This document shows, piece after piece, positions 1 to 15,300 of a DNA stretch of 64,000 nt (position 1 is its first letter; each line of letters starts with the position of its first letter). The notes beneath the pieces are model-generated. The model ran no database searches, was not told the DNA's origin, and saw nothing but the letters and a program-made list of their open reading frames with translations. Source of the stretch: Melanocharis versteri (taxonomy: Eukaryota; Chordata; Aves; Passeriformes; Melanocharitidae); the NCBI GenBank assembly GCA_013397845.1, contig VZTG01001081.1, positions 113,369 through 177,368 on the forward strand. Direction: 5' to 3'. A program made the position numbers and the translations under genes.

Positions 1-257
1 CATGAGCTCATTATGGATCCTGTTGGACTTAATTAGCTGGGACAGTAAGGCTCTAGCTTCTTGCAGGGATTGCCATGCAGAGCTCAGCAAGGAAAGGAAA
101 TTGGATACCAACAAATGTAATTGCACTGGATCCACAGAGTGTTCCATGGGGAAAAAGCATTTGCATCAGTGGTTGATCTCAATAACTGGAGGGGAACAGT
201 TTCCTGATACTCCATTTTATGGGCATTTCCAGTCTGTATCTCTGGCCAGCACTTTAC

Positions 258-389
258 CTCTGGAGTCCCAGTCGATGTGGGTGATGTAGCTGGAGGCACC
301 TTTGCAAATACCAACTCTTTTGCTGGTAAGGACATTGTAAATATCTACAAAGTTATCGTGGGAAGCCACAGCCAGGTACTTTCCTGATT
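258..389 (-). CDS. EML6: EML6 exon 23 (residues 1093-1137), last exon in window
   Basis: Completes Glu1093, then SGKYLAVASHDNFVDIYNVL, TSKRVGICKGASSYITHIDW and DSR, plus one base of the next codon. Acceptor CCTTGCAG, donor GTAAAGTG. Equivalent to the middle of exon 9. The expected next exon (beginning near KLLQVNSGA) is not in 1-257, so the coding sequence continues off the left edge. Confidence 0.94.
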
Positions 390-3300
390 CTGCAAGGAGG
401 AGACACCAAAGTTATTAAAGAATAAATCTGCTAACTAATATTGGTGTGATTTGCACCTCTGCAGTGAATTCACCAGTCAGGGGTGGGCTGTTACAGTGCA
501 GCACACAGCCACGTGGAACTGTAAAGTATTTAATGCATGGAGCACACACAAAGCCAGTCTTCCTTCGGAACATTCAACCTTGTCCAAACAAACTCCAAGA
601 GAAACACTCCCACCTTAACATCTGGTTGTACCTCGTGAAAACTTTATGTCCGAGATCATCTCCTTCCTGTGGTGAAAAGAGACCATGTCCTCCACAGTGT
701 CAGCATTCACCACCAGAAAACTGCCGTCGTTCAACCCGACTGCCAAGGCTTTCCCGTCGGGAGAAAAGGCACAGCAGCGCCCGCCTATGGAAGAACATGG
801 AAATGAGTCTGTCAAAGTTTAAAACCTGGGACTGAGAAAACTATCAATGAACTGCAACTGAAAGGTTTTTACATCAAGTATGTAGTTTTAAAACAGATTT
901 GTTATTTATTAAAACCTGTGTGTTACAGAGGGCTATGATGGATGCTTTGTTACATGGGAATGTTCCCTCCGTACAGAGTGCTCTAGAGTTGACAGTGCTG
1001 ATCTGATTCCTCTTAAAACAGGTTTATGTGCAACTATCACCTTCCAGCTAGATTCTAAACAGACCAATGACAGAAATAAAACAAAAAAAACACCCCAAAA
1101 CACGTACAGAAAGGAAATCCAGATGGAAAATTCAAAGACTCATTAAGGGCAGTGTAACTCTGCCTCAGCATTATTCCTGACCATACTCTCCTACAGCTAT
1201 CCTCATCCCTCCCCACTTTCACCTCACCAAAACATTTAACTCTGTTTTCCCTCGGCCAGCTAAGGGTTCCTGTGCTCCAGACCTGTCACTGAAAACAACC
1301 AATGTAAAATTTCCTGAAGGATATCAATGTGTTAATAAAATAAGAGTAATTTTGAGAAGGCAGCATTTCAACATAGCTCATCTAATTTTATACAGAGGAG
1401 AAGGCAGGAAAAGTGTTAGTTTTAGAGAAGCTGGTTTAACAGGTAAAGCTCATATTAGCACTGAAGGTTGACAATGCTCAACATGCAGGAAATTGTACAT
1501 TTATCTTTATAAGGAAATTCTTTTATGTCAGCAACAAACATACCGGCCTTAAGTATTCCTAGGAAGGAAAGTGATTCTGAGGTCAACTCATTCCCCTTGA
1601 AACTGGGGGAAAAGAGACTGAAGTTCGTTTTATTATTATTCATTACAATAGATTACAGTCCTTTTTCTTCCTTCCCTTTGCACTGACTTGACACATGCCA
1701 AAGACAATTCATTTCCTGTGCTCCCAATTTCTTAATGACCGTGTCCTTTGCCTACCCAATTAATGTCCGTGATGTGCCCTGAAAGCAAAGAGGGAGCTGG
1801 TACAGAAGTGGAGGATCCATGGCTGCCCCAGGCCGAGGCAGAGTTACCTTTTTTGAGCTTCCTCACTGCCAGCATGCGGTGCTGCGACGAGAGCTCCCAG
1901 ATCCGCAGGGTTTTGTCGTCGCTCACGGTGGCACACACAGGCAGGAGAGGATGAGCAGCTAAGCCCCACACTTCTCCTTCCATATGGCCCTGAAGGAAAG
2001 CATTCCATACAAGAGGAAATAATGCATGTGGGGCTGTGTAATATGTTCTAGCCTTGCCCGGCCTCATTTTGCAAGTCCCAGGCAATTATAAAATAAAGCC
2101 TTCACCATCTCCTCTCTCCAAAGCTTTCCACATTCCAGAAGACCGGAACATCTGCTCTGCCTCCCCGGCCAACTGTCTAAAACACTCTTCCATAGTCCCC
2201 TCCACTATTACTGGCTGTAATTCCTGTTCTTCCAATATTCTCTTTTCCAAACTTGAGATGAATAGGGAACAGTTACACCCCAAACAGGACTTTGTCTTGA
2301 AATCCTTCTTCAAGGATGAAATATCTTGAAATAATCTTCAAGGCTTATGTCATTTTCTAGATCCTTGTTTGCCCAACATACACATAATACTTAGTTTTAA
2401 TCTTGCCTCAGATTCTCAGTTTCCCAACTTGTTAATCACTCTTTCTACTTTTTTCCAGCTTTCCTTCAGTTTGCATACAGTTTGCTGGCACAGCATATCA
2501 AGGTTAAATAATTTCTTACTGCTCTCAATCTGCATTAGTGAATGAGTTCAATGTTTTATAAAACACAACCTCACACATCTTGGTTAGTAAGGCAGTCATG
2601 CAGGCAAGACAAATTTGAAGGATTACTTCATATGATCAAAATTTACAGGAATACCAAAGAACCAGCATTTTTGTAAAAATACAGGAAATGGTTTGCTACA
2701 GCAGATCCATACAGTACCTGAACAAGCAGAGTCATAGGCCCACTTTTATCAATTTCAAGTATTTCTCCATTTTTAGTTCCTACCAGGATGTGCCCATGTC
2801 CCAGGCTGATGGCTCGGATGGAGGGGTTGTCTTCTAAAAGTAAACCTGAAGAACGCAAGATAGTAATTTTTCTAAATTTCATATCACTTTCAGTTTATAT
2901 AGAATTCAAATCTGTTCAAAATCATGAACATGAGATAAAATTACCTGATCAAACTGCCAGATAATCCATGGATTCCTTACTAATCCAGGGAGGGGAGATT
3001 GTTTGTACTAGTGGCAATATAAAGACTGATATTTTAGTGCTTTAACGGTGACAGGGTCTGAGGGGCTCAGGAGTTCCAGCACCTCACACTAATTCTGTGA
3101 TTACATGTGAATATCCCTTTCCAGACTTCCACACTGAGGCCTGGGGAATTTAACAGGTCTTTCCACATCACAGGGCCCCTGCTCTCACCACGGGGAATGT
3201 GGCCAGCCAAGGAAACTTGGATTGACTTTGGAACTGCCAAACTCAAGGCTGGGAACATTTCTCCTTAAAACCATTTCACCAATGAAAACAAAGTTCAATG

Positions 3301-6300
3301 ACATGAAACAGAGGAGGGAATAGCAGAACAAACTATAAATGACAAGGAATATAAGAAATACATCACATATGGATCAAACCAGAAAATTCCAGCACAGAGT
3401 AAGTGGTGCGTTGCTGTTCCCTGTGGGTTCTGGTGAGATTTGACACCCAGTACTACCCTTTTACTACCATTGTACCACCCTCCATACACACAGTCCTCAT
3501 TAAAACACACTGAAAGCCAATACCTTTAGAACTAGCAGAGAGTGCTGCTCTTTTAATAGCGTATGTCTTCAGACATCTCTCAAACATATCATCCCAAAGG
3601 GCCACAATTCCATCTTTTCCACCCGTCACAAAGCCCTGCACAATCACAGTAGGAGAACACACACGGATGTCAGCACCCATGGGAGAGATTCAAAAGGACA
3701 TGTCCAAAGGCACAATAAACTCTCCCCTGCTTTTTATTCATGTATCAAACTAAAAGTACTGGAGCCTGTACCTATGAGGTAAAAATTCAAGTGGACAAGA
3801 TTCAGAGTTTCTTTTCTAGGGTTATAAAGATTTACAACCATATGGAGCACACACTGTTGTAAACAGGAACGCTGGACCAGGACATTTGCCTGCATGTGGA
3901 AATAAGCTATGGAAAAATGTGTTTTACCCTCAGAAGAGGCAGTAGTTGGCAATAACAGCTTCTCAAGTTATTCCAAATTCAATTGACTTAACAGATGCTT
4001 CAACCCGAGTTCTAATAATGCATCAGGGACCAATTCTCTCATTAATTCCCTGGGTAGATTATCTGGGCCAAGTGAATGCAAAAGAGCATAAATAACTAAC
4101 AACAAAAATCTAAGTGAAGAGGATGTTCAGTGCCAAGATCAAACAGAAAAATTGATGGGAAGGCTGGGAACAATCAATTAGGGCCAGAAAGGATTGAGCC
4201 ACAGGGATCTTAATTGACCTTGATATATAAAAATGTTAATAGCTAACATTCTTCTCATCCTTTACTTCTACAGCTGAAACCATAACCTCAGAAGGGATAT
4301 TCCATTATCAGCATTATCTTCAAACTGCCAAGGGAAAAACTTTGTCCTAAGCTCATTTATGTGATGCAAATAATATACTTTGCCATAATTTCTTTTATAG
4401 ATGTATTGATGCAACTGAAGGAGAATTCTTTTGATATCTGGAATAGTTAACTTAAACCCCAAAACCTTTGGATATCTAAAGTCTTGATTAAGACACCATG
4501 ATAACATTATTAAAATATCATGTTTCATATTTTGGAAACTGGTAATGCACAAATATTTTTAGGATCAGGTTGATGAGGCAATGAATATTACCTGTTACTC
4601 TCCTGTGATTTACACAAACATGAAAACGACACTCCTGAGCAGAGTGAGAAATAAATTCTGCATTTTTAGAGGCCTGCAAGCTGTTGGTCAGGTACCAGCA
4701 CATGGAACAGGGTGCTTACAAATCCAGGTCTGTCAAATAACATTGGCCTTGTGATTTTAATCACAAACCTCTCTAAAATCCATTACTGCAACAAAAATCA
4801 AGGTGAAGGAAGGTGATAGATACCTTGTCCAGAGCATGCATGGCAAACACAGGTCCATCATGGGCCTTCACTGTCCTCAGCAGCAGGGTCTCCTTCCAGA
4901 TGTAGATGTCCCCAGTGGCAGCACCGGAGAACACCAGCTCCTCCACGCGCCCGTATGAGACGCTCATCATCGTCTCCAGCTTCCCCACACTCCCAAACGT
5001 GCCCCGTTTGGAGGTGAAGCCTCCACCTGCAACACCAGCACAAGGCTTTTTCTGTTTGGGCTCGTAGCCACAGGGCTGTAAAGGACAAATGCTTGACTCC
5101 AACATCTCCTGTGGCTGCCTAATACTGGAAATCCAGAAATCAGCGCACAAGGGACAAGCACAATCAAAGAAAGTGAACCCAGCAATGACAGCTCTGGAGC
5201 AGCTCAGACTCAGATTTTCAGACTCTCTTTCCAAGCAAGTGATAAATTCAGTGAGGAGCTGTGCAGAAAGAACTACTGCAATGTCTGGCAGGATGTTTTT
5301 TGCCCACACCACTTTCTGCCATGCTGCTTCTCCGTAGAGGTGACCGCAACTAGAGAATTGGTTTAGTTCTCCCCTGGCACCCTGAGCATCTGGCAGCAGT
5401 TTGGCAGAAAAAATGGCAGGGTTTGCTCCTCCTCTGGTTGTCAGAGAACCAAATCACCACAGCCTTGCTCTGGTTCAGAAAGCAAAAGCAGCCATAAGGC
5501 TCATGAACCAATGCTTAGAGACAAAAATACACATAAAATTACAAAATATCATCTGCAGTGGTGGCCTTGTGTCAAGGCGCTGTGGGCTTCATAGCTGACA
5601 CCAGACAGTCCCCACTCCACTGAGCATATCTGAATTCAAAATATACCATTTTTATTGCAAAGAGACTATTTTTGGAGTAAGATACTGCTTAATGCACATT
5701 CCCATCATGGAATTTGGCAAACAGCAATGCAAGTTGATTTAATCACTGCAAAAATAACCTAAAGATAAAAAAAAAGCAGAAAAAATAATTTTTAATCTGC
5801 GAGCACCTGAACCACTTGAACGCTTAAAGTATGGTACTAAATGTAGGAAGCTCTTAAAATTACCTAATTTTGAGTTTTCCTGAGTACTTGTGTCATGTGC
5901 ACACAACTAAAAGTCATGAAGAGCGAAAAATCCAGTCCTGAATAAAAATATCCTCAATCAGAACCTGATTTTCTGGGAGCCAAGGATGCTTGCTCAGGAG
6001 AATTCCTTAATAGCATGACTAGAACTCAAACACAATTAGCTGGAAATTCTGTCCAATGAGACAGGAATATTGTGACATTTGCTGACTCAGAGGTGGGTTT
6101 TCACTCCTTTAATATTTTGGTAACTGGAAAAGTACTTTACAAATAAAACAAATTCCTAAACTGACAACTTGATGTTCCTGTATTAAAAACATTCACAAAT
6201 TCTCATGTTAATCAAATATAAAATATTCAATACAGTACCTGTTTGCTGCCAAAATTTGATGTGCTTCATCCCAACTGTGACTAGTCTGTCCACATGATGT

Positions 6301-9300
6301 GGATTACACTTCACTACAAATATTTTATCTTTATGGCCCCTGCAATAAAGGTAGACATTTTAAAAGCTTGGCAAGAGATGACTTAACATTTCAAACTAAT
6401 TAAATCATTGATATAAATAACTTCCCCATCTAGAAAAAAGTAGAGAGCCATATTTCTAATCTGCAAGGGTGTAGTCCTGGGAGCTTGCCCCAGGGAGCCG
6501 GCAGGAGGAATGTGACTATATGCCATGCGGGGAGTACAGAAACATGGGGAATAAAAGTTCTCTCCCACTGAATTTCAGTTCATTTAAGTCATAACAAAGG
6601 AGCAGGCAACAAAGGTCAAGGCAATTAAGAGAAGACATTAAGGTCAATGTAAGTATTTAAATGGATGAGAACTCAATAAATAAATATTAAAAGGTACCCT
6701 GACAGGAATAATGAGGAAGTGTTTAATCTATGTGCTTCAAGATGGAAAATAAAAACACAAATTAAAAATTATAGTGTAGGAAACAGTTCACTCAGCAGCA
6801 CATGCACCTCCAGGTTCAGTTCTTGGGAATTAAAGTTATGCTTGTTGATGTATTTATGGGAATGTACAAGCTTGGGTTTCATCATAGCAAAAAACAATCC
6901 CAGGTGTAAAGCATTAATTATATCTATGTCAAGCCCCCAAAGCAGGAACCACGAGCTTTTCAATATGCATCTGCAGGTTCTGTGCTAGGATTAAGTCACT
7001 TTTTCCTGACAGCCTTGGTATATCTGGAAAATCATGCAGTTCTGAAACCCTTCTCAGGCTCAGTATTTCATTTTAGTGGACCAGTCTGGATGCAAACCAG
7101 TCCTGGCCACCTTTGACATCTGCAGCACATCATCCTGCAGTGCAGAGGTGTTTGATTTCAATTTACTCAACAAGGATTTTAATGAAATTAGACAGGAGGT
7201 TGGAGAGCCAGGACAGGGAAACAAGCTGCATAATTTAGCTCTGAAACAAGTAAAGTAAATAAACAATTGTGTTCTGAATGTTGCAACAAAAAAACTGAGA
7301 AGTCATGCTGAAATAAATCAGCCTAGAAAGATTAAGCAAAAAGAACATTCACAAAAATAAATATCACTGCAGAATAAACATAATGAGTGTCTGTATATGG
7401 TGAATGGATATCTCATTTTTCAGGTTTATATGGGTCCATATGATTGTGAGGAGATGTTCTTTTATTTTTGTGTGCAGAGGCCACAGGAGGGCTTTTTTCT
7501 CTCTCTCTCTGTCCTCCTGTGCTCACCAGAACAGGGGGCTTGCCTTTAGGCACTGCTGAAATCTAAACAACGGTTTAAACTGGAACATTTCGGAAGATAC
7601 ATTAATTTTTCTGCTCTCTGTGAGGACCCTGCGTATTTTCAAGATAACAGATTAGCAATAATAGATCCATTGGGAACATGCAGCATTACATGGTGAAAAG
7701 AACCCAAGTGCTCCATGTTTATCTGTCCTGGGCGCACCAGCAGCCAGGTAGTGACACAGCTCATCATTATCTTGTTTTTAAAAGCTTAAAGGTCAGCATG
7801 GGAATATAGAAAGTATTTCTTTCCTTGGGAGTCAAGCACAATCTGTCTGGGGAGAGCAGAATCGGGATTGCAAAGCCCAGGAAAATGTCACGTTTTACAA
7901 CACAGACAGGGCTGTTGCTAAGCAAAGCCTCCAGCACAGATTTTAGACAGGATTTAAACCCTCACTGCCTAATAAACTGGATGTCTGAGATGAAATTGTA
8001 TAGTTAACAGATTGTGGTACACACAGAGTAAAACACGGATTTCTTCAGTGATGGTACACTACTAACAGAGAATGCTGCCACCAAAAATCTCATTTCTTCT
8101 GCAACATGTCACCATGTAATAATTAAAGTAAATTACCTTTCACAGGCACTTTTTTGCAGCAATACTAACAATTTCTACTGAGCAATGCTACGTAAGATGG
8201 TTGCAGAGAGCATACAGAATTATCTCCTTGCCTTTCTGGTACATGCATCTCACACTCACAGGAATTCTGCTCAATCCTTGTGACCACGGGCACATTTGCT
8301 TTGTCCAAGGCTGAGACAGAAACCAGGTTCTCACACAGTTTGATTCTCCTACACTGAACAACCATTGTTGTAATCTAATACTTGAGAAAAAAATAAGCAA
8401 ACATGTAACTTTAATCCAATTCTCTTCCCAGCACTGGTCCCTTCAAGCAACCGCAAAAGACTCTTCACTGTTGGGATACTGGCTGAGCTTTCAGTTGGCA
8501 AATGAAAAAGCAAATAGCTTAGAAAAAGCTGGCTCAGAAGAAAGGCAGGATCAGCAGTGCTTGAAAAATATACACACAGATAAGAGGGAACTCTATTTTC
8601 TTTTTAGAAAGTGATCTGGTTATTGATGGAACCCAGCAGGTCATCGAACACATAAAGGGAATGACACCTCTGGTGACTTCTGCCCTGAGCCAGGACATGA
8701 AACTGGGAGGAAATATTAAACTTCACTTGAAAAGCCCGAAACAAGCCACAATGCCAATGTGGCTGTCCCAACACAAAGGCTAAGGAGGTCCTGACAGAAA
8801 TAGCTCGCAGGAATTCCAAACACTGGACCGTGCATCCCCAGGTTTTTAATCTGGGTATGTTGCTCTGAAACACCATCCTGTTTTCAGAGGGGAGTTCTGC
8901 TTTATTTCTTTGTTCATAGGAAAAATGTGGATGATGCTATTCAGAAAAAAGTGATCAGAGGGGACATTTTAAACTGTGGGTATACTTACCTGGTTGTTGC
9001 CAGCTTTTCTCCCTTTTTCCAGTCCCAGAATACAATGGCATGATTATCATCCAGCCCAACAGATGCCAAACATTTCCCATCAGCTGTAAAAAAGCAATAG
9101 TGAGTGTTAAAGGTGCTAAGGCTTTAGCTGAAAATGTAACAGGCAATGAACACAACTATTACATTGCAAAATGCATTTCTAATGATGGAATTAATGGAAC
9201 TAAAAAAACCCCAAACTAATAGTTTGAGAGATTGGAGTTCAGATCTTTCCCAAAAGCAGACACAAAACATTCCAATGTGTAAGTACAAGGAAAATAGGGA

Positions 9301-12300
9301 GGATCAAAGAAGGCAATGAAATTCAGTTTCATAAAGCCCAAGCACTCTAAATTCATGTTGCATTTTATTTGAAATACTTCTGATCGGATGATGCTTCTTT
9401 TCTTTTGCTTAAATGGTGCAGAGAATTATTAGTGTATGAAATGTTCATAGGCAGGGTGATGAAACTATAAACATGACACAAAATTTTAAGGCTAAAAATA
9501 ACTGCTGGCTATCTTCTCTTTCACTGCAGGAAACACACAGCAGTACTGATAATGACAGGAAGGAAAGCCAGAAGAGAAAATAATCCATAATTCAACAGTG
9601 CCCAGGCACCCTTGCCATGTGTATGAAATAATGATAAACACAACCATCTCTAACAAAGTTTTAGAGGCAAACTTCTGTCCTGAAATTCTGAAAAGTTTAC
9701 AAAACTAGGCGATATTTATTGTAGTTTATGATAAGACAATTGAACTTTATAGGGTGTATAGGATGAACTTTATAGGGTGCAGCAGGAGCTGATCACCTGC
9801 TTGGCTTTTCTGACTGCACAAAAGTCAAAGTTGGAGGAAGCAGAGCTGCGCAGAGACTGAAAAAGAGCCCAGATCTGGGAATGTGCTTCTCGTAGAAGTG
9901 AATGATGTGAAGGACTCTGGGCTTGGGCATATCTGACTTCCAGAAGAGAAAGAGAGTCACTGGTATAAATTACTCCACCAGAACTACTGCAGAGTTCATA
10001 GGGCTGAGTAAGTTCTCGCAGACTTTAATGACTGAGTTCTATTAGAAGCCAGTCAAGAAAGAGAAGGGGGATTTCAGAATGAGGAAAAAAATTCACAGCT
10101 GAATGAAACAGGACCAAGTGAAAGAACCAGAACTAGGCAGGAAGAAATTAAGTTAAAATACAGGACAAGAAACTAAAACTGAGTTTATTTAAAAAATCCC
10201 CAAACAACACAACAATTTAAACTTTATTCACTTGAAACAGGAGGTTTATGCACTAACATGGACCTTACCCTCCAAACAATATCCCAAGGTATAGGTGTTA
10301 AATTAGCCACCAGAGGGCACAACCAAACATCGCAGGAATGAAATTATCCTCTTGGAATCACAGTGCCATGAGAAGAGGGATCCAGCTTTCAGAAATGGGC
10401 AGCAGCAGACGTTTCAGAGAGGGAGTAAGGGCAGAGAGAACTGGGGGAAAAGAGTCAGCTGCTGCACCAACTACAGCCAGAAAAGGTTGGGAGCTTTGGG
10501 TTTCTTTCTTTAAGCTCCAAATAGTGTGATCTGAAACTAATTTTGAAATCTCTGTTATTAAGACAACACAAACCCCCTACACAGGGCAGCGCAGCCTCTG
10601 ATGCTGCAGGGAGGTGCACATTTGCTCAGCTCTCTATCCCTGTCTGTGCCAAGAATCCCAACTAAAGCCAGCTAGGAATGCAGTGTGTGCATTATTCTTG
10701 GGATCAGGTCCTAAAGCAACACTGTAATCTTAAGTGGTTGCTATATTTTTAAAAGACATTCCATTTTTTTTACAGATTTATGCCCACAGAATATTTGGCC
10801 AGCTTATTCTTTACAGGTGCATGGGTTCTAATATCCAGAATATTCCTACTTAGACAGGAATTTACTTGGTGTTAAAAATGCAAACCACAAAGTATTTTCA
10901 AATTATAGGAACACTTGTTCAATTAAGGATCTTAACAAGAAGTTTTCTGACATCTATGCACACAGTTTCAGTTAAATCACCCTTATCTGTTTTCCCTCCT
11001 TCTGGCACTTTATCTCCTTTCAGAGTGAGCTTACACACCACAGTGGGTCAGCAATTTCACATCCGAATTCCAGCTCTTGGATGAACACCAGAGCTCCTCT
11101 CCTGATAATGGAATATGACTGAGTTCCACAGATTTATCTTTGTAGAAGTCAAACTTCTTTCGAATAGTCTTGTCTTACAAATGTGATCTACATCCTAACG
11201 AATTCTTACCACATTTCTGAAGAGCAGAATACGAAATAAGCTATGTTTAATTGAAAAAAAAAAATCAGATCAAGTAGAGGATAAAGTAATCTTTTTTTTT
11301 TTTTTTAATAGAAGAAGAGAGAATTAATTTCAAGCCCTTTTATAAAGATACAGAAGTATTTTAGTCCTCACCATATGGACGATATTCTTCAGTGCTGCAT
11401 ACAGGACTTATCCCTTAAAAACTGACACAGCTTAGGGCAGCCAGCTCGGAAAGACAAGTGGGAGAGACAGCAGACAACTGTTTGTCATATTTACTTCTTC
11501 TGTAAATGCACTAAAAAATGTGGCAATTGTGAGCAAATGTGAAAAATTGGATGAGCCCAGAGGTGACACTTCCAACTCATTTATATGCTTTGAGTCACTA
11601 TCCTGCCTGCTTTAAAATTCTCACACCACCATGTAGACAGTGACCAGAATTCCAGCTGCACACTTGGTATTATCTACCAGACACCACCAAAATCAATCAT
11701 TGTCCGAGTGACCAAAGGCCCACGACTGACTTTACTACACACACTATTTTTATCCCAACAGTCAGGAGGCTTCCATGTAAAATTGGTACTGGCTGTAATC
11801 TTACAGCTCTGAATTAACATTTCATCAAAATGACTGCTTCTTTATTAATCATTTAGATAAACATAGGCTGTGGCTTACCTGAAAAATCTAGTGCACACAC
11901 TCCTCTCTGATGCTGGCCTTTGAGCAATGATAAACATTTCAGGGTCTGGGTGTCCCAAACATGGATAGCAGCATCTCTTCCAACCTAGATCAGAGGGTTA
12001 AATTGGGATCTCTGCCCACAGAAGTTCAAAGCACACCAATAACAGTAATTAGCACTATCATATCTTTAAAACACTACAGAGGTAACTACTTTGTCATGTG
12101 CCCTATTTTATCTTTTTCAAGATCTATTTTCTCTTTCAGAGAAGTATGAGTGGATGGTCTCTAAAACTATCACTGTTCAGCAGAATATTCATGGTATAAT
12201 TTATCCTGCCATATGAATCTATACGTATACACTTAATCTATCATATTCAGTACCAGATATCAAGAGAGTGCCCAACAGCTTTTATCTGAGCAAGGCTGTT

Positions 12301-15300
12301 GAAAGTTCCTACAGCACAAAAATACTACAACTGAGTAATGAAAGTCCAAAACCTTCTAGGAAGCAGATAAAATACAGCTCCTGTGTTTTACAGCAGAGGT
12401 TCAAAGTGAATATAAGATTTTTGAAGGCCACAGCACAAGACTGGCAGTGTTTATGTTATATAGGAACGGTTTCATAATCACCTCCAACAGTTTTGGCAGG
12501 GAAATAGGAAACAACATTCAGTTTGCCCAGATTTAGGAGGAAACACTACATTTAAGGAAAAAGAGAAGGGTGTTTCTCCTGATTCTATACATAAATACCG
12601 CTGCTATCACTTTGAACTCCCCACCTGCCCAGTAGCCACATAGTCCTTGACAGGGTGGATGCTGAGGCTGAGGATGTCGTCGTCGTGGCCGAGGTAGAGC
12701 CGCTGCGAGTGCTGCTGCCGGTTGTAGACGACGGCCACAGCGGCGATGTGATAAACCACCTCTCCTGCCTGCGTGTAGAACAGGTTGTTCCTGCAGTCAT
12801 AGCCCCTGTACCTGCAGCAAACACCAAACACCTCGTGGCTGCCCCACAGCTGCTCGGGAAATCTGCATTACAAATCATTTGCGCATTAAAGGAGTCCTGC
12901 GGTGACAGCTTGAGCTCAGAAGTATCACAGAGACTGCTCCCCCCAAGGGCAGGAATTCAGGAATCTTCTCAAGGTTTACTTTGCACTCAATTCCTAAATC
13001 AGCACTGATTTCACAAAAAGGCTGTATCATTTACATACAATTGTGTCCAGGTAAGCTTCACAGGGAACTGGATTAGAGCAGAAATCTATCAGGCATTTTA
13101 ACAAATCACAGCTATCACAAGTAATTAACAGAGAATCTCTGCTCCAGGAAACATCAGGTATAGTCAGCAACAAGTACAAAACGTAATTCCATAAAACTCA
13201 ACACTGATGTATTATTTATCAGTGTTACACGCCTCCCTTGTTCCTTAACAAAGAGAATCATGGAATGGTCTGGGCTGGAAGGGACCTTATGGATCATCCA
13301 GCTCCACCCCCTGCCATGAGCAGAGACATCTCCCACTGGACCAGGCTGCTCAGAGCTCCATCCAGCCTGAAATACAACTGAAAATATAAAATCTATATCT
13401 CATATTCTAAGGATTACCCACAGTAATAATGACACACAAATTAATTGTGGGTAAGCACCAAAAAATGCTTGGCTTATACTCTGATATGAATTGTTAGAAC
13501 ACTCCACCAACGTTAATCAATCTGAAAAAGCAAATCTTATCTGATATTACTCTACCCATGTATAAACTGCAACTTCAAGCTGTCCTCGGGCGCTCGCTCT
13601 CTCTTAAGGAAGGGCACAGAATGGTTTTTCTCTTTACTTTGCTGTTTCAGCTGAGGTAGGTCTTCTTTGTAAACCTAAGGAAGAATTGCTAAAGTTAACT
13701 GCACATCTCTGATTTTCTAAATATTTGTATATGTGAGTGAAAGTGACTTTAAGCATGAAATTTAATATATGCTAATGTGATGTTGAGTGGTTACAATGCA
13801 GAGTCAGGCACTATTGTTCCCAGCCTTCAGATGATAATAAATGTTTTCTGGACAATGAATCCCGCTGACCTGAGCGGCCCAGAACAGCAATCTGGAGCAG
13901 CAGCAGCAGAGTCTATTTTTTCTAGAAGATTCCAGTGTCACTTAGTGAAAAGGAATGTATATGTTGACTGGGAGCCTCCAGGTGTTTTTTAATTTTATAT
14001 ATGTTTCAGTGTCCATGCTCAAAGCTGAGCATGAAGAACTGATTCTATCTCGGGATTATGGTGAAACACACAGGAATCAAAACCACTTCAGTGATCTGCC
14101 AACATGTCCAGAACCCCAAAGTACAATTACAGCTCTATAAATACACAAAATACTTTCCATTTAAATATTTCAGAAATGCTAAAACTCCGTGGAGCCACTA
14201 AAGGTATTTGAAGCATCCTCAGAGCTGTGACCCCAGAAAAAATCCATTGCAATGCTGAAATGTAGCTTTAGTGTTTGTTTTTTGTGCCTACATTTCTTGG
14301 ACAAATGGACAATGAAATTGCCACTCCCACAGAAATCTACCTGACTTCCAAGATACAACATTGGATTTTTGGAAGAAAGGAAAAGAAAGAAACAAACTCA
14401 GTGAAACAGAATACTGGGGCATCATGTTCTGATGCATCTCAAAATGTAGAATCCTCTCTGTTGCTTCAGCCATAGCATTAAAAAGAAAAAAAATCCAAAC
14501 CAAACCCGAATTCTCAAAATAAGATTAATGTTTTTATTTCCCTGTGCTTTTGTCAATTATTTATTTTAACAAAATGCCAAGTGCAGCTTCTGCTTGGGGC
14601 TGTCTCACACTTCCTATATGAGAAGCTATTTTAAGTTGCTTCTGGTTTTCCATGCATTAACCTGCCTGGAATATTGCTGTTTAACTGCCTACAACGATAT
14701 TGTCACTTGTAGGTTTTAAACCCAGACGTCCTTTTTGACACACAGACAACATGGAGGAGGACAATGATGACTGATTTGAATACAGATGGAAAATCAGGAG
14801 GAGGGGAGCAGGATGGGACCAGCACTCCAGTGAAACTGGGAGTAAAAGAGAAGAGAGGGAGAGAATTTGACAAAATCTCTATTTCATTTGCAAATCGTGA
14901 TTGATCTCTGAAATAAACAGGTGAAAGAAGCTGTTGGCAGAAGGACCTATGTGATTTATTGTAGTCTAGAAATTGAGGTGAAAAGATAAAGGATGCCCTT
15001 GCCTAAAGCCTGGAATGTTAGAGGTGAACTTCCCACATTCCAGAAAGCAGCCCCATGTCAGCCATCAATCCCTTAAATCAACACGAACCAACTTATTCTG
15101 TGGTTTTCCCCCTTAGTACAAGATCCCAGTCCTGCTCTGAGGAATTTCTGACCTTTCCCCATTGCAGCTAGAGGTCACTGGACAAGGGGACAGGCAATAC
15201 TCAATTCACAACAGCTCCTGGAATCAGGTTCAAGTGACTTGTAAATAGAACCCAAATCACAGAGTGGTTTGGGTTGGAAGGGACCTTAAAGATCGCCTAG

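Larger units (their letters stand above)
9084..11878 (-). other. EML6: EML6 intron 15
   Basis: About 2.8 kb, with the 23-bp-period duplication at 9741-9779 and the A/T runs near 11251-11307. Nothing else recognised. Confidence 0.88.

Noticed and set aside
1..257. Next EML6 exon in the left edge
   Set aside because: No frame gives the expected KLLQVNSGA-type sequence with an acceptor; the region reads as intron.
12655..13008. Plus-strand open frame over exon 14
   Set aside because: Antisense of the CpG-rich coding exon 14; the minus strand gives a clear EML6 peptide.
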